Shown piece after piece: positions 36,509-45,083 of a stretch of 64,000 nt of DNA (position 1 is the stretch's first letter; each line of letters starts with the position of its first letter). The stretch is from Bacteroidaceae bacterium (lineage in GTDB: Bacteria; Bacteroidota; Bacteroidia; Bacteroidales; Bacteroidaceae), in NCBI GenBank assembly GCA_024398715.1, contig JAKSIP010000008.1, positions 1 to 64,000 on the forward strand, given 5' to 3'. The notes beneath the pieces are model-generated. The model searched no databases, had not been told where the DNA came from, and saw only the letters and a list, made by a program, of their open reading frames with translations. Position numbers and translations under genes: made by a program.

Positions 36509-36511
36509 TTA
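36398..36511. mobile_element. MITE-like element with 21-bp terminal inverted repeats
   Basis: The left arm 36400-36420 and right arm 36489-36509 are inverted repeats, 20 of 21 matching, sharing the perfect 17-mer AGAATCTGTTTTGAAAT. TTA (36398-36400) and TTA (36509-36511) flank the core GAATCTG...CAGATTC like a 3-bp target duplication. The interior (about 68 bp) has no coding capacity. The right TTA is also the stop codon of the gene at 36509-36904. The parent transposon family is not recognised. Confidence 0.55.
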
Positions 36512-36904
36512 AAAAACGGAGTGTTTCATTCTGCTGATATCCTGAACATTCAGGGCAATACATACAGTTCCTACTGTAACCACCAATGAAAGAACGGTTG
36601 CAATCAGGCCGTTCATTCCGTGAAACACACTGACAGCAAATCGGGAAATGATACCATCTGCAACAAATGGTGTGCCGGCAGGCATATTTACTGCAATAGT
36701 AAGTCCTATGCAGCCAAACAGCAATCCAAAGGCAAAAGCCACAATCAGACCTACTACGTAAGACTTGCGTCTGCTTTCCTGAATCTGTCTTAAATATTCA
36801 ATTCTGTCGAGCTTTTCTGACAACTTGGCCATAAATTCAGGGTTGTCTTCAAAACTGGTTTTCGCAAGCGAAAACAGTTCTTCCATTTCCTTATCTTCTG
36901 TCAT
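36509..36904 (-). CDS. Membrane protein, probable anti-sigma-like partner of the ECF factor
   Basis: This 131-residue protein has a charged cytoplasmic N-terminus (about residues 1-45) and two transmembrane helices (about 48-72 and 97-120). It overlaps the sigma-factor gene by 4 bp (ATGA), the usual layout of sigma/anti-sigma pairs. It shows no zinc-binding HxxxCxxC motif and no recognised family, so the anti-sigma role is inferred from position. Its stop codon lies in the terminal repeat of the adjoining MITE-like element. Confidence 0.7.
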   Translation of the reverse strand: MTEDKEMEELFSLAKTSFEDNPEFMAKLSEKLDRIEYLRQIQESRRKSYVVGLIVAFAFGLLFGCIGLTIAVNMPAGTPFVADGIISRFAVSVFHGMNGLIATVLSLVVTVGTVCIALNVQDISRMKHSVF

Positions 36905-37377
36905 AGTTTTACCATTTCTTTAAGGTTTTCGCGTCCGCGTGAAAGCTGTTTCTTTACGGCATCGGTCTTGTCTCCGGTTATCCCTGCAATTTCCTTTATG
37001 GAATAGCCGTTCAGATAGTATAACGTAACTGCCGCCCGTTCCTTGGGCGGCAGTTTGTCCAAAGCCATATACAGGACCTGGTGACGGAAAGCGTCATCTG
37101 TCTCTGTGGGGCTTGTCATAGAGACGGCTTCTTCCAGTGATGTGTTATTGTGTTTCGCTGCCTCATAGTTCAGAAATGTGTTATATGCTATCCTGAACAG
37201 CCATGCACGGAACTGTCCTCTATCGGAATATTGTCCTAACGCTAAATATGCCTTAACAAGAGCATCCTGAGCAATATCGTCGGCATCGGACTTATTACCA
37301 CCGCATAATGCGAGCAGAAAACCGCGAAGGGAATTCTGCTCTTGTTTTACAAGTTCTATGAAGCGTTTTCTTGTCAC
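36901..37377 (-). CDS. ECF-type RNA polymerase sigma factor
   Basis: This 158-residue sigma-70 family factor has region 2 (about residues 10-75: DADDIAQDALVKAYLAL, FRAWLFRIAYNTFLNYEA) and region 4 (about 100-155: LPPKERAAVTLYYLNGYSIKEIA). It has no region 1 or 3, as in ECF factors. It overlaps the DUF6249-like gene upstream and the membrane protein downstream by 4 bp each, so the three are likely one coupled operon. The signal is unknown. Confidence 0.93.
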   Translation of the reverse strand: MTRKRFIELVKQEQNSLRGFLLALCGGNKSDADDIAQDALVKAYLALGQYSDRGQFRAWLFRIAYNTFLNYEAAKHNNTSLEEAVSMTSPTETDDAFRHQVLYMALDKLPPKERAAVTLYYLNGYSIKEIAGITGDKTDAVKKQLSRGRENLKEMVKL

Positions 37378-37805
37378 TTGGTATCTGTTTGGGATTGTTC
37401 CTCGTTTTCAATCTCCTTGGCAAGCAATTTTTTGCAGGCAAAATAATTGGCAATGAATGCAAATCCCACTGCAATCAGCACAATTGATGCAAGTAAGAGT
37501 GGCTCGAGTTCAAATTCCCTAAACAAGCAGATAGAAAAAATAAGAAAGCCTATTCCCAAAAAACCGGCAATGCATCCCAAACTAAGTTTGTTAAGCATTT
37601 TTTCCTTGATTGTTTTTCCTTTGGAATCCAATGTCTTTATCAGTTCCTTGACATCATAGTTCGGATCCTTTTCTAATGCTGCCTGAATAAGTTGATTTCT
37701 GTTATTGTCTATTTTCAGCCTGCCTTTCGTGATAATTAATACTATTGCAATCGGTAAGACAACAATAATCATCACAGGCAAAAGAAATTCGTTCATGAAA
37801 TCCAT
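37374..37805 (-). CDS. DUF6249-like two-to-three-helix membrane protein
   Basis: This 143-residue protein has an N-terminal helix (about residues 8-26), a basic/polar middle (IDNNRNQLIQAALEKDPNYD) and two C-terminal helices (about 75-120), followed by an acidic tail. It resembles DUF6249 proteins that accompany ECF sigma factors in Bacteroidetes. It is first in the operon and overlaps the sigma gene by 4 bp, so a sensory or membrane-stress role is plausible but unproven. Confidence 0.72.
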   Translation of the reverse strand: MDFMNEFLLPVMIIVVLPIAIVLIITKGRLKIDNNRNQLIQAALEKDPNYDVKELIKTLDSKGKTIKEKMLNKLSLGCIAGFLGIGFLIFSICLFREFELEPLLLASIVLIAVGFAFIANYFACKKLLAKEIENEEQSQTDTK

Positions 37806-37951
37806 ATTGATATTGTTTTTTTAGTTAATATTTTTAGTTTTTAAAACCGGTTCGAATATATAACAAAAACAGCAAACGAAAGGTGACATTCCATTATATA
37901 ATTCTACATTAATTTTTGTTACATTTGCACAATTTTGATAAAAACACTATC

Positions 37952-37985
37952 AAATCCGTGCAGCTCGGGTGAGTTGCACGGATTT
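37952..37985 (-). terminator. Hairpin after the GH43 operon
   Basis: AAATCCGTGCA (37952-37962) and TGCACGGATTT (37975-37985) form a perfect 11-bp stem around a 12-nt loop. Read on the minus strand it follows the GH43 stop at 38036 and leads into GATAGTGTTTTT, a slightly delayed T-run. It is therefore likely the terminator of the minus-strand glycosidase operon. Confidence 0.65.
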
Positions 37986-38035
37986 GCTGTTTTAAGACGG
38001 TTGCGGCGGAAATGGTCGATAAGGTTCAATGACCG

Positions 38036-39658
38036 TCATTTGTATTCAAACCAATCGAAATCGGCATAGCCCTTCTTGTCAGTTCCTTGCGCAAAGACTC
38101 CCAGCATCACACCCGTGAAACCGCCAATGACCTCGGTGGAAAGATAGCGGAAATCCATTTTGCAGAGTGTCTCATATGATTTGCCATCCTCAGAAACATG
38201 CATGTAATAATAGGCTCCATCGGAACTGATGCGAATATATGCATTCTTACCCTTCAAGGTTATTTCTTTTGCAGAATGGGCAAGTTCGCCAAGACGGATA
38301 TTCGGCCGAACAACAAGTTTACCGCCACGATTCTCAACCACAACATCATAGTGATTGAGCGGAGCAGCGTAAGCCGTGATGCCAGCCTGAGAACCATCTG
38401 CCAGATGGGAAGCATCAAGCAGTGCAGTGGCTGTAAATGACTTTTCAGTCTGTCTTCTTACTACTAAAGTTGGAGAAGTGGCAGCATCGATTGCAGTTGT
38501 TGCAGGGTGCAGGCGGAGCCATCCCTTGCGCTTGGTAAGCGAGTAGCATGAATAGTCAGGATTGCCAATGCTCATCCATCCCCATGGCAAGCCTATTGAG
38601 CTGTAGCTGTCTGCCGATACATTGCGCTTTACATAGTTGAATTCTTCACGTTCCGGATCAACTGCCATAGGCACTTGTGGCAAGGTATTGCATTTCATAT
38701 TTACAGACAAAGTGCCATTGCCATTCACCACTGGCCAGGCATTCTCATCCCAACGGACAGGAGCAAGCATTGTCTCGCGTCCCATCACATGCAGCAGATA
38801 ACCGCTTGTGCGATATCCAAGACAAATCATCCACCACGATAAGTCTGGAGCCTGAACCAAGTCGGCATGTCCAAGACCTTGTATCTCACTACCCTGCATC
38901 TCCATGTTGAAGTGCGACAAGATGGGATTGGCACGGTTCGGCTCGTAAGGTCCGAAGAGATTGCGGCTGCGGAGTATGTTGACCTGATGCCCATGCTCCG
39001 TACCACCTTCTGCAAGCATCATGTAATAGTAACCGTCCTTCTTGTAGATATGTGGACCTTCTGGATAACGGCCGCCAAGCCCTGTGCCAAGATGATGAAT
39101 CTCACCAAGCTTCTTTCCTGTTTCCAAGTCAATCTCACAAATCTTGATGTCACCTTCCTTCCAAAGAAAATATGTCTTGTCGCCCTCAAAATAAAGCGTA
39201 GGGTCGCACGAGCCTATGGCAAAATCAATCACTACAGGTTCTGACCATTCTCCAGCAGGATTGTCCGTCCAAACATAAAAATGACGTCTGGAGGGGAAAA
39301 CCGTAGTGACCATATAGAAACGTTTGTTGCGCTCGTTGTAGCGGATGGTTGTGGCATATACACCTGCATTGGTCCATCCCAATTCCGCATTTTTCTGAGT
39401 GTACAACCCCGACAGATCAAGCTGTGATGGGCGTGTCAGACAATTGCCCACCTGCTCCCAATGTATCAGGTCTTTACTATGGAATACCGGCACTCCGGGG
39501 AAGTACTGGAAAGTGGAATTGACCAGATAGAAATCATCACCAGCACGACATACCGATGGGTCGGCGTGAAAGCCTGGAAGCACAGGATTCCTGTAACCTT
39601 GTGCAAACAGGTTGCTTATTGTAAACAACAGGGTCAGTGTCAGAAATATTTTCTTCAT
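38036..39658 (-). CDS. GH43 beta-xylosidase/arabinofuranosidase
   Basis: This secreted protein of 540 residues has a signal peptide ending SNLFAQG. A five-bladed GH43 propeller follows, with catalytic base Asp33 (FHADPSVC), the conserved GSCDPTLYFEGDKTYFLW strand and the acid region PEGPHIYKKDGYYYMM. A C-terminal GH43/DUF1349-type beta sandwich (from about residue 340) is present. It resembles XynB3-like beta-xylosidase/alpha-arabinofuranosidases; specificity is not certain. ATG 39658 overlaps the upstream GH43 stop by 4 bp, so the two are coupled. An upstream frame start at 39748 adds 30 unrelated residues and was rejected. Confidence 0.9.
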   Translation of the reverse strand: MKKIFLTLTLLFTISNLFAQGYRNPVLPGFHADPSVCRAGDDFYLVNSTFQYFPGVPVFHSKDLIHWEQVGNCLTRPSQLDLSGLYTQKNAELGWTNAGVYATTIRYNERNKRFYMVTTVFPSRRHFYVWTDNPAGEWSEPVVIDFAIGSCDPTLYFEGDKTYFLWKEGDIKICEIDLETGKKLGEIHHLGTGLGGRYPEGPHIYKKDGYYYMMLAEGGTEHGHQVNILRSRNLFGPYEPNRANPILSHFNMEMQGSEIQGLGHADLVQAPDLSWWMICLGYRTSGYLLHVMGRETMLAPVRWDENAWPVVNGNGTLSVNMKCNTLPQVPMAVDPEREEFNYVKRNVSADSYSSIGLPWGWMSIGNPDYSCYSLTKRKGWLRLHPATTAIDAATSPTLVVRRQTEKSFTATALLDASHLADGSQAGITAYAAPLNHYDVVVENRGGKLVVRPNIRLGELAHSAKEITLKGKNAYIRISSDGAYYYMHVSEDGKSYETLCKMDFRYLSTEVIGGFTGVMLGVFAQGTDKKGYADFDWFEYK

Positions 39659-41202
39659 AAGCTCAATCCTTCTTGAGTAAGTGGCATAAACCTGATTTTT
39701 CCATCCTTGTCGAAAGACAGATATTCGGCACAGACACTGCGGCGGCACTGCCCGCCCGGTTGGTCATTCTGCATATATGAACCATCATGATATATGTAAT
39801 ACCATTGTTTTCCAAACTGAATGACAGAAGGATGGATAGTAAACCCGTAGTTTGCCGATGTACTGATGAATCCTCCGTATGTCCATGGTCCCTCTATGTC
39901 TGTTGAGTAAGAATAGGCCATCTGTTCTGTCTGTACTCCCGGTGCATCGCTTGCATATACCATGTAGTACAGTTTTCCACGCTTGAAGAGCCATGGCCCT
40001 TCAGAATAGTTTCTGAAAGGAACCTTGCGTATCTCTCCATCAAGCTCAATCATATTCTTTTTGAGCCGTACCATGTAACAGTCACCGTTGCCCCAAGCCA
40101 TCCATGGCGTTCCGTCATCGTCAATAAGCACGGTAGGGTCAATATCGGCATTGGCCCTATGGGAATCAGGTGTCATATCATCGGAAATAAGCGGAGTTCC
40201 GTCCTCTCTTGCCGGCTTGAAAGGGCCTGTAGGAGAATCGCTGACAGCCACATCGATAGTATGCTGATTTCTGTCCTTTCTGTCTAGGGTCACATAATAA
40301 TAGTACTTTCCATTAGCTTGAACCACCTGTCCTGCCCACGAGCCGCCTGGCTGTGCGTAAGGGAAATCTTTGGCTGAGAGAACTGTGCCGTGTGATTGCC
40401 AATGGATCATGTCTGTGCTTGAATAGCATAGCCAGCCAGGCATATAGAACCAGCCTCCGGGGCCTGTGGCATCTTCTCCCACATAAGCATAGACTGTATT
40501 GCCTATTACGGTAAATGCCGGGTCAGCTGTGAATCTGTCTGTGAAGATTGGATTCTGTCCATCAACCCTTTCAAGTGGTGAACCGGATATTTCAAGATTG
40601 CGTATGGCTCCGTTACGGACCTGCAGGGCATTAGGGAAACCACCTGGAAAACCACGTCCTATGACCCAAGTTGAAGCATTGTGACGCAAGGCCTTTCCCG
40701 GATAGGTCAGGGTTTCGGTCTGTCCGTCAACACTTAATGAAAGCGTGGAACGGTTCTTCTTTGCATCGTAACTGGCACGTGCCTCCAGAGTGTACCATTG
40801 GTCTTTATTCACATAATCACCTGCCCAAAGCCGATGTCCCTGTTCATCCTTATCAATCACTTCAACAAAGAAACGTCTGGCGGTATTGTCATAACCAAGA
40901 GAGATGTCGCCTGTCAGGGAATTTTTGCCTATGAGGAAACTGCCCTTTCCCTCTTTGCAGACAAAAACCTGTTCCGTACCCAATGTTCCGCATAGCAATT
41001 CGGCCTTCACACTCCACTCTTTCTGCATATCCTGATAGAAGAGAGTATTTCTGTCGTCAATCTTGTATTCGCTGACATTCAGGCGCAATTCTTCACCTGC
41101 CTGATAGCCTCTTATATTCCAGTCCTGCAATGTGTAGATTTTCTGTGCACCTGCAAAAACGGATACAAGCAGGAATTGCAATGTAACAATGGATTTGTTC
41201 AT
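39655..41202 (-). CDS. GH43 enzyme with N-terminal LamG-like domain
   Basis: This 515-residue secreted protein has a signal peptide ending FAGAQ. A beta-sandwich of concanavalin/LamG type follows (about residues 30-210) and then a GH43 propeller (about 215-510). The propeller carries DRFTADPAFTVIGNTVYAYV (base Asp), DIDPTVLIDDDGTPWMAW (pKa-tuning Asp) and YSEGPWLFKRGKLYYMVYA (acid Glu). It is probably an arabinan- or arabinoxylan-active enzyme. It follows GH2 by 12 bp and overlaps the next GH43 by 4 bp. Confidence 0.9.
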   Translation of the reverse strand: MNKSIVTLQFLLVSVFAGAQKIYTLQDWNIRGYQAGEELRLNVSEYKIDDRNTLFYQDMQKEWSVKAELLCGTLGTEQVFVCKEGKGSFLIGKNSLTGDISLGYDNTARRFFVEVIDKDEQGHRLWAGDYVNKDQWYTLEARASYDAKKNRSTLSLSVDGQTETLTYPGKALRHNASTWVIGRGFPGGFPNALQVRNGAIRNLEISGSPLERVDGQNPIFTDRFTADPAFTVIGNTVYAYVGEDATGPGGWFYMPGWLCYSSTDMIHWQSHGTVLSAKDFPYAQPGGSWAGQVVQANGKYYYYVTLDRKDRNQHTIDVAVSDSPTGPFKPAREDGTPLISDDMTPDSHRANADIDPTVLIDDDGTPWMAWGNGDCYMVRLKKNMIELDGEIRKVPFRNYSEGPWLFKRGKLYYMVYASDAPGVQTEQMAYSYSTDIEGPWTYGGFISTSANYGFTIHPSVIQFGKQWYYIYHDGSYMQNDQPGGQCRRSVCAEYLSFDKDGKIRFMPLTQEGLSL

Positions 41203-41214
41203 ATATAGTATTTG

Positions 41215-43863
41215 TTATAGGGTTGATACACTGATTTTTGCGGTCTTCAGGCCTTTGCCTGTCACTGTAAGGGTGGAAATACCAGATTGGTCTGTACCCT
41301 GCAGAACAATTACCAGCTGGCCATGGAAGGCCTTCATTGTTGGTTCCGTAAATGTTTCCGTTGAGGTGGCATCGCCATTGCAGCAACTGTTGAAGACTGC
41401 CGATTTTCCTTTGACACCGAATGACAACTGAGTGTCTGCATCAGGACACAGATTTCCGCCCTTATCAACAATACGGGCTGTTATAAAGGTCAGACTTGGA
41501 CAATCCAAGGCGTGTCCTTCAGCATCGGTTTGGAGAACAGGCATCTCTGAGCGGTCAGCGACCAGTTCTATGTGGTCAGGTTTGCCTGCAGTGCGGACAA
41601 TCTCTTGGGCAACCATATTGCCATCGGCATCGTATGCAACAACTTTCAGCTCTCCCGGTTCATACCTGACATCCATCCAGCGCAGACGGTATCGGTCAAG
41701 ACGGTTCTTCTCTGCATTAGGATTGGCAAATTTGGAGTAGCCCCAAGGCGTACGCTCCTGGATGCGGTCAGATTCATATTCATCAAGGCTGAGATCCGAG
41801 TGGCGCAGACGTCCCTGGCTCTTGCCGTTTACAAAGAGTTCGGCCTCGGGATAATTGGTGTAACAGAATACCGGAGTTGTCTCCCCTTCACGGCCGGGCC
41901 ATGTCCAGTGCGGCAGCAGGTGCAGCGTTTCTTTTTCAGGAGCCCAATGTGTTCTGTACAGCCACATGCGGTCCTTGGGAAGGCCTGCAAGGTCATAAAT
42001 TCCAAAGTAGCTGCTGCGTGACGGCCAGTACTCGTCATATGGTGTAGGCTCTCCCAGATAGTCAAAGCCTGTCCACACGAATTCGCCAATTACCCATGGT
42101 AGTTTGTCCTGGTACATCCAGTCATCATCGGGCAGGTTGCTCCAGATGCATGACTCCATATCATAGCTTGAAATCTGCCCGTCAGGATATGCTGTGCCAT
42201 GTTCCTCCTTCACAGGGAACTTGTACTCGCCACGGCTTGATATGGTCGATGCCGTCTCAGTGCCAAGGACAATACCCTTGGGGGAGTTCTGATACCCTTC
42301 GTGATATACATGGAGCCTATAGTTGAAACCGGGAACGTCACATTCCTGCCAATTGCCGGCTTTTATTGATGCTGTTTCCTGATCCATGCCCTGAGTGCAT
42401 GGACGTGTACCGTCCAATTCATGGACAAGGTTTTGCATTAGGCGTGTGTAGTCACGGCCACTGGCACTACCCTGTTCGGGGACCTCGTTGCCTATGCTCC
42501 ACATTACAATTGACGGGTGGTTGCGGTTCACCAGTACAAGGTTGGTCAGGTCACGTTTCCACCACGGATCGCTGTCAGGAGTCTCTTTTTGGGCAAAGAA
42601 ACGGCAATATCCGTTCTTGACTTTGGGACTGATCCACATATCGAAAGATTCTGCCATAACCAACATGCCCATCTCGTCACAGATGTCCATCTGCCACGGA
42701 GCCGGCATATTGTGCGCGGTTCGTATGGCATCGCATCCCATCTCTTTCAGAAGACGGACCTGGCGTCGGAAAGCATCCTTGTTGAAAGCCGTCCCAAGCG
42801 GGCCTAGGTCATGATGCAGACATACTCCTTTGAACTTGCGTACCTGTCCATTGAGTTCAAACCCTTGGGCAGTATATTCTATTGAGCGGATTCCCACTTT
42901 TGTCTCTTTGCGGTCAAGCAGTTCTTCCTTCATCACGAATTCAGTGACAAGGGTATAGAGATAAGGATTTTCAGGACTCCACAGATGTGCATCATGTACA
43001 GAGAGAACATGCATGGTCTGGCCGGAGAGTTCCTTTCCGGTCAGGTATACGTCTGCAATGCTTTGAGCTACTGTGTTGCCGGTATTGTCCAACAGAGACT
43101 GGCGGACCTGGTATCTGCCGTTTTTGGAAGGATAACTGCCGGACTTGACTTCTGATGATACACAAATGCGGGCCTCACTGGCGATGGAGGCATCGGCCCC
43201 GACACCTGTTACCATAGTGGTCCGCGCAAATGTTCCCCAGGTCTTCAGATAAGACGAAGGGTGAAGAACAAGACGTACTGGCCTGTAAAGCCCTGCTCCG
43301 GGGTACCAGCGCGCCGATTCTTCAATATTGTACAGATGAACGGCCAGAGTATGCGTTCCGGGAACCAGATCGCCGTTGTCATCTTTTGGAATGAACTGTG
43401 AAATGTCAAGACTGAATGTATTATATCCGTAGGCCCAGTAACCGGCCTCCTTACCATCAATGTACACATGCGGTTCGGCCATGGCTCCGTCAAAGACCAA
43501 TTCGGCCGAAGCAAACCCCTTGGGAATGTTTATCTGAGTACGGTACCACCCATGACCAATCCACGGCAGAGAGCCGGTACGTCCGGTCTTTTCGGTAGCA
43601 TCCGTTTCTCCATTCTGAACAATGCGGGTTACCTGTATGTCAATATTTTTATCAAAGGGTCCTGAAATGGCCCAGTCGTGCGGAACAGTGACCTGTTGCC
43701 AGCCGGAATCATCGAACTGTGCAGACTGCGCCCCTTGAATGTCGCCGCGTTGGAACCGCCAGCCGTCAAGAAGAAGTTGTTCACTTGTCTGCGCCATCAA
43801 ATCTGATGTGCAGACAAGCATAAGCAGACCTGACAGAAAGGCAACGGTTGCCGTTTTTTTCAT
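41215..43863 (-). CDS. GH2 beta-galactosidase
   Basis: This 882-residue secreted GH2 enzyme has a signal peptide ending DLMAQ, a sugar-binding jelly roll (about residues 30-190) and an Ig-like domain. The catalytic barrel has acid/base Glu460 (WSIGNEVPEQG) and nucleophile Glu594 (WVIGEFVWTGFDY). A DUF4982-type domain and an Ig-like C-terminus follow. Beta-galactosidase is the usual call for this architecture, though other GH2 specificities occur. The start at ATG 43863 shares one base with the preceding stop (TGATG). Confidence 0.92.
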   Translation of the reverse strand: MKKTATVAFLSGLLMLVCTSDLMAQTSEQLLLDGWRFQRGDIQGAQSAQFDDSGWQQVTVPHDWAISGPFDKNIDIQVTRIVQNGETDATEKTGRTGSLPWIGHGWYRTQINIPKGFASAELVFDGAMAEPHVYIDGKEAGYWAYGYNTFSLDISQFIPKDDNGDLVPGTHTLAVHLYNIEESARWYPGAGLYRPVRLVLHPSSYLKTWGTFARTTMVTGVGADASIASEARICVSSEVKSGSYPSKNGRYQVRQSLLDNTGNTVAQSIADVYLTGKELSGQTMHVLSVHDAHLWSPENPYLYTLVTEFVMKEELLDRKETKVGIRSIEYTAQGFELNGQVRKFKGVCLHHDLGPLGTAFNKDAFRRQVRLLKEMGCDAIRTAHNMPAPWQMDICDEMGMLVMAESFDMWISPKVKNGYCRFFAQKETPDSDPWWKRDLTNLVLVNRNHPSIVMWSIGNEVPEQGSASGRDYTRLMQNLVHELDGTRPCTQGMDQETASIKAGNWQECDVPGFNYRLHVYHEGYQNSPKGIVLGTETASTISSRGEYKFPVKEEHGTAYPDGQISSYDMESCIWSNLPDDDWMYQDKLPWVIGEFVWTGFDYLGEPTPYDEYWPSRSSYFGIYDLAGLPKDRMWLYRTHWAPEKETLHLLPHWTWPGREGETTPVFCYTNYPEAELFVNGKSQGRLRHSDLSLDEYESDRIQERTPWGYSKFANPNAEKNRLDRYRLRWMDVRYEPGELKVVAYDADGNMVAQEIVRTAGKPDHIELVADRSEMPVLQTDAEGHALDCPSLTFITARIVDKGGNLCPDADTQLSFGVKGKSAVFNSCCNGDATSTETFTEPTMKAFHGQLVIVLQGTDQSGISTLTVTGKGLKTAKISVSTL

Positions 43864-44930
43864 CACATGCCTTTCAAACCGGTAAGCAGCTGTGTCTGCT
43901 GAACTTTGCCGTTCTTATCCATGGTTTCAATCTTGATGGCACCCAGACCGCGTGCATACCATGTACGGGTCATAGCATTTGTCTTTATGCCCATTACAGA
44001 AGCTGTGTAAACCTGTTCAACAATGTAGCATTTGAATGTACCTGCATCTGTAGTCAGTTCTTCGCGGCCGACAACCTTATTTGAAGTAATTGTCTGAACA
44101 GTCTTCATGCCCATAACCTCGGCATTGATTACACCACAGTCAAGTTCCATACCTACTGCCATACGTTCCGGAATAAACGGGACATCGCCTTCAAGAGATA
44201 CGGTTGCACCGCCGCCAAGACTTACAATGGCATTACCGCCAGTTACCTTTGTCTGAGCAGTGATAGGATTGAGCCCCGGAACTATAAGTTGCATTGTAAT
44301 ATCGTAATTTCCAGACATTCCTGTTGCGGAAACGACTTTCTGTACACTTCCGCCGTTGGCTATCTCTTTGCCTTTGGCATCGTACGATTTAAATGTAAGC
44401 TCTGCACCCGGAGTTATACAGATATATGGTTTCAGAGAATGTGACTCTGCAGTTTCCAATGCCATCTTTCTGCCTGCTGTGGGGTCTTCCATCATTGCAT
44501 TTGCTATGGCAATTGCCTCTTCGTCGCTGATATCTGTATTGTCAAAATCCCATTCATCAAGGTTCAAGAGCATATTGGAAGGATTGTTATAAGATGTTGA
44601 ACCTACACTTTTAGCCTGATTGGCATTACCATTGGCATTTGTATTCTGTACAGGGTAACTTTGAGTATCTTCCTGATACATCATTTCTACGGAAGAAGCA
44701 TCGTCCTGCTTATTGGATGATTTTTTTGATTTTGTTGCAGATTCCGCTGACTTGAGCGCTTTGTCGGCAGCCTTGTTGACAGCCTTATCGACCTCTTTTT
44801 CCGTCCTTTTGATTACAGCTCTTTCAGCAGCATTGGCAGCAGCATTTCCAAGTCTGTCCAAAAAACCTTGGGCATATGTTCCATTAACCAGGAACAGCGC
44901 CACACCGAGAACAAATACGTTTCTTTTCAT
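43863..44930 (-). CDS. Secreted TapB/DUF3108-like protein with Ala/Lys-rich helix
   Basis: This 355-residue protein has a signal peptide ending GTYAQG. An Ala/Lys/Glu-rich helical segment (about residues 25-75, e.g. AVNKAADKALKSAESATKS) precedes a C-terminal beta-rich domain (about 165-350). That domain resembles TapB/DUF3108 proteins, with TWYARGLGAIKIETMDKNG near the end; the assignment is tentative. It is first in the operon with GH2 and both GH43 genes, overlapping GH2 by one base (TGATG), so it may be an accessory envelope factor for these enzymes. Confidence 0.7.
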   Translation of the reverse strand: MKRNVFVLGVALFLVNGTYAQGFLDRLGNAAANAAERAVIKRTEKEVDKAVNKAADKALKSAESATKSKKSSNKQDDASSVEMMYQEDTQSYPVQNTNANGNANQAKSVGSTSYNNPSNMLLNLDEWDFDNTDISDEEAIAIANAMMEDPTAGRKMALETAESHSLKPYICITPGAELTFKSYDAKGKEIANGGSVQKVVSATGMSGNYDITMQLIVPGLNPITAQTKVTGGNAIVSLGGGATVSLEGDVPFIPERMAVGMELDCGVINAEVMGMKTVQTITSNKVVGREELTTDAGTFKCYIVEQVYTASVMGIKTNAMTRTWYARGLGAIKIETMDKNGKVQQTQLLTGLKGM

Positions 44931-44931
44931 C

Positions 44932-44964
44932 TGATTACAATTATTTGATTACAATTATTTGATT
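44932..44964 (-). repeat. 14-bp tandem repeat in the leader of the TapB-like operon
   Basis: TGATTACAATTATT is repeated at 44932-44945 and 44946-44959, with a partial third copy to 44964. It lies between the -7 element (44981-44988) and the first gene's ATG (44930), inside the predicted 5' leader. Length change by slippage could alter leader spacing. Confidence 0.75.
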
Positions 44965-44980
44965 TCTAATTTAACAGTTG

Positions 44981-45056
44981 CAAAATTATATAAAAAAATG
45001 CAATCCAAAAGAAATGCGGCTATTTTTATAAGTTGTTCGTTTTTTTGTTATTTTTG
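44981..45056. promoter_or_regulatory. Divergent -7 elements TapB-like operon / apgM
   Basis: The minus-strand TAATTTTG (plus 44981-44988) fronts the TapB-like/GH operon. The plus-strand TATTTTTG (45049-45056) lies 27 bp before the apgM ATG. Both match TAnnTTTG. -33 elements are indistinct in the AT-rich spacer. Confidence 0.45.
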
Positions 45057-45083
45057 CATGATATTTTGCATAGAAACATACAA

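Noticed and set aside
37952..37985. Operator or attachment site rather than terminator
   Set aside because: The perfect stem lies just after the GH43 stop and leads to a T-run on the minus strand, so termination is the simpler reading.
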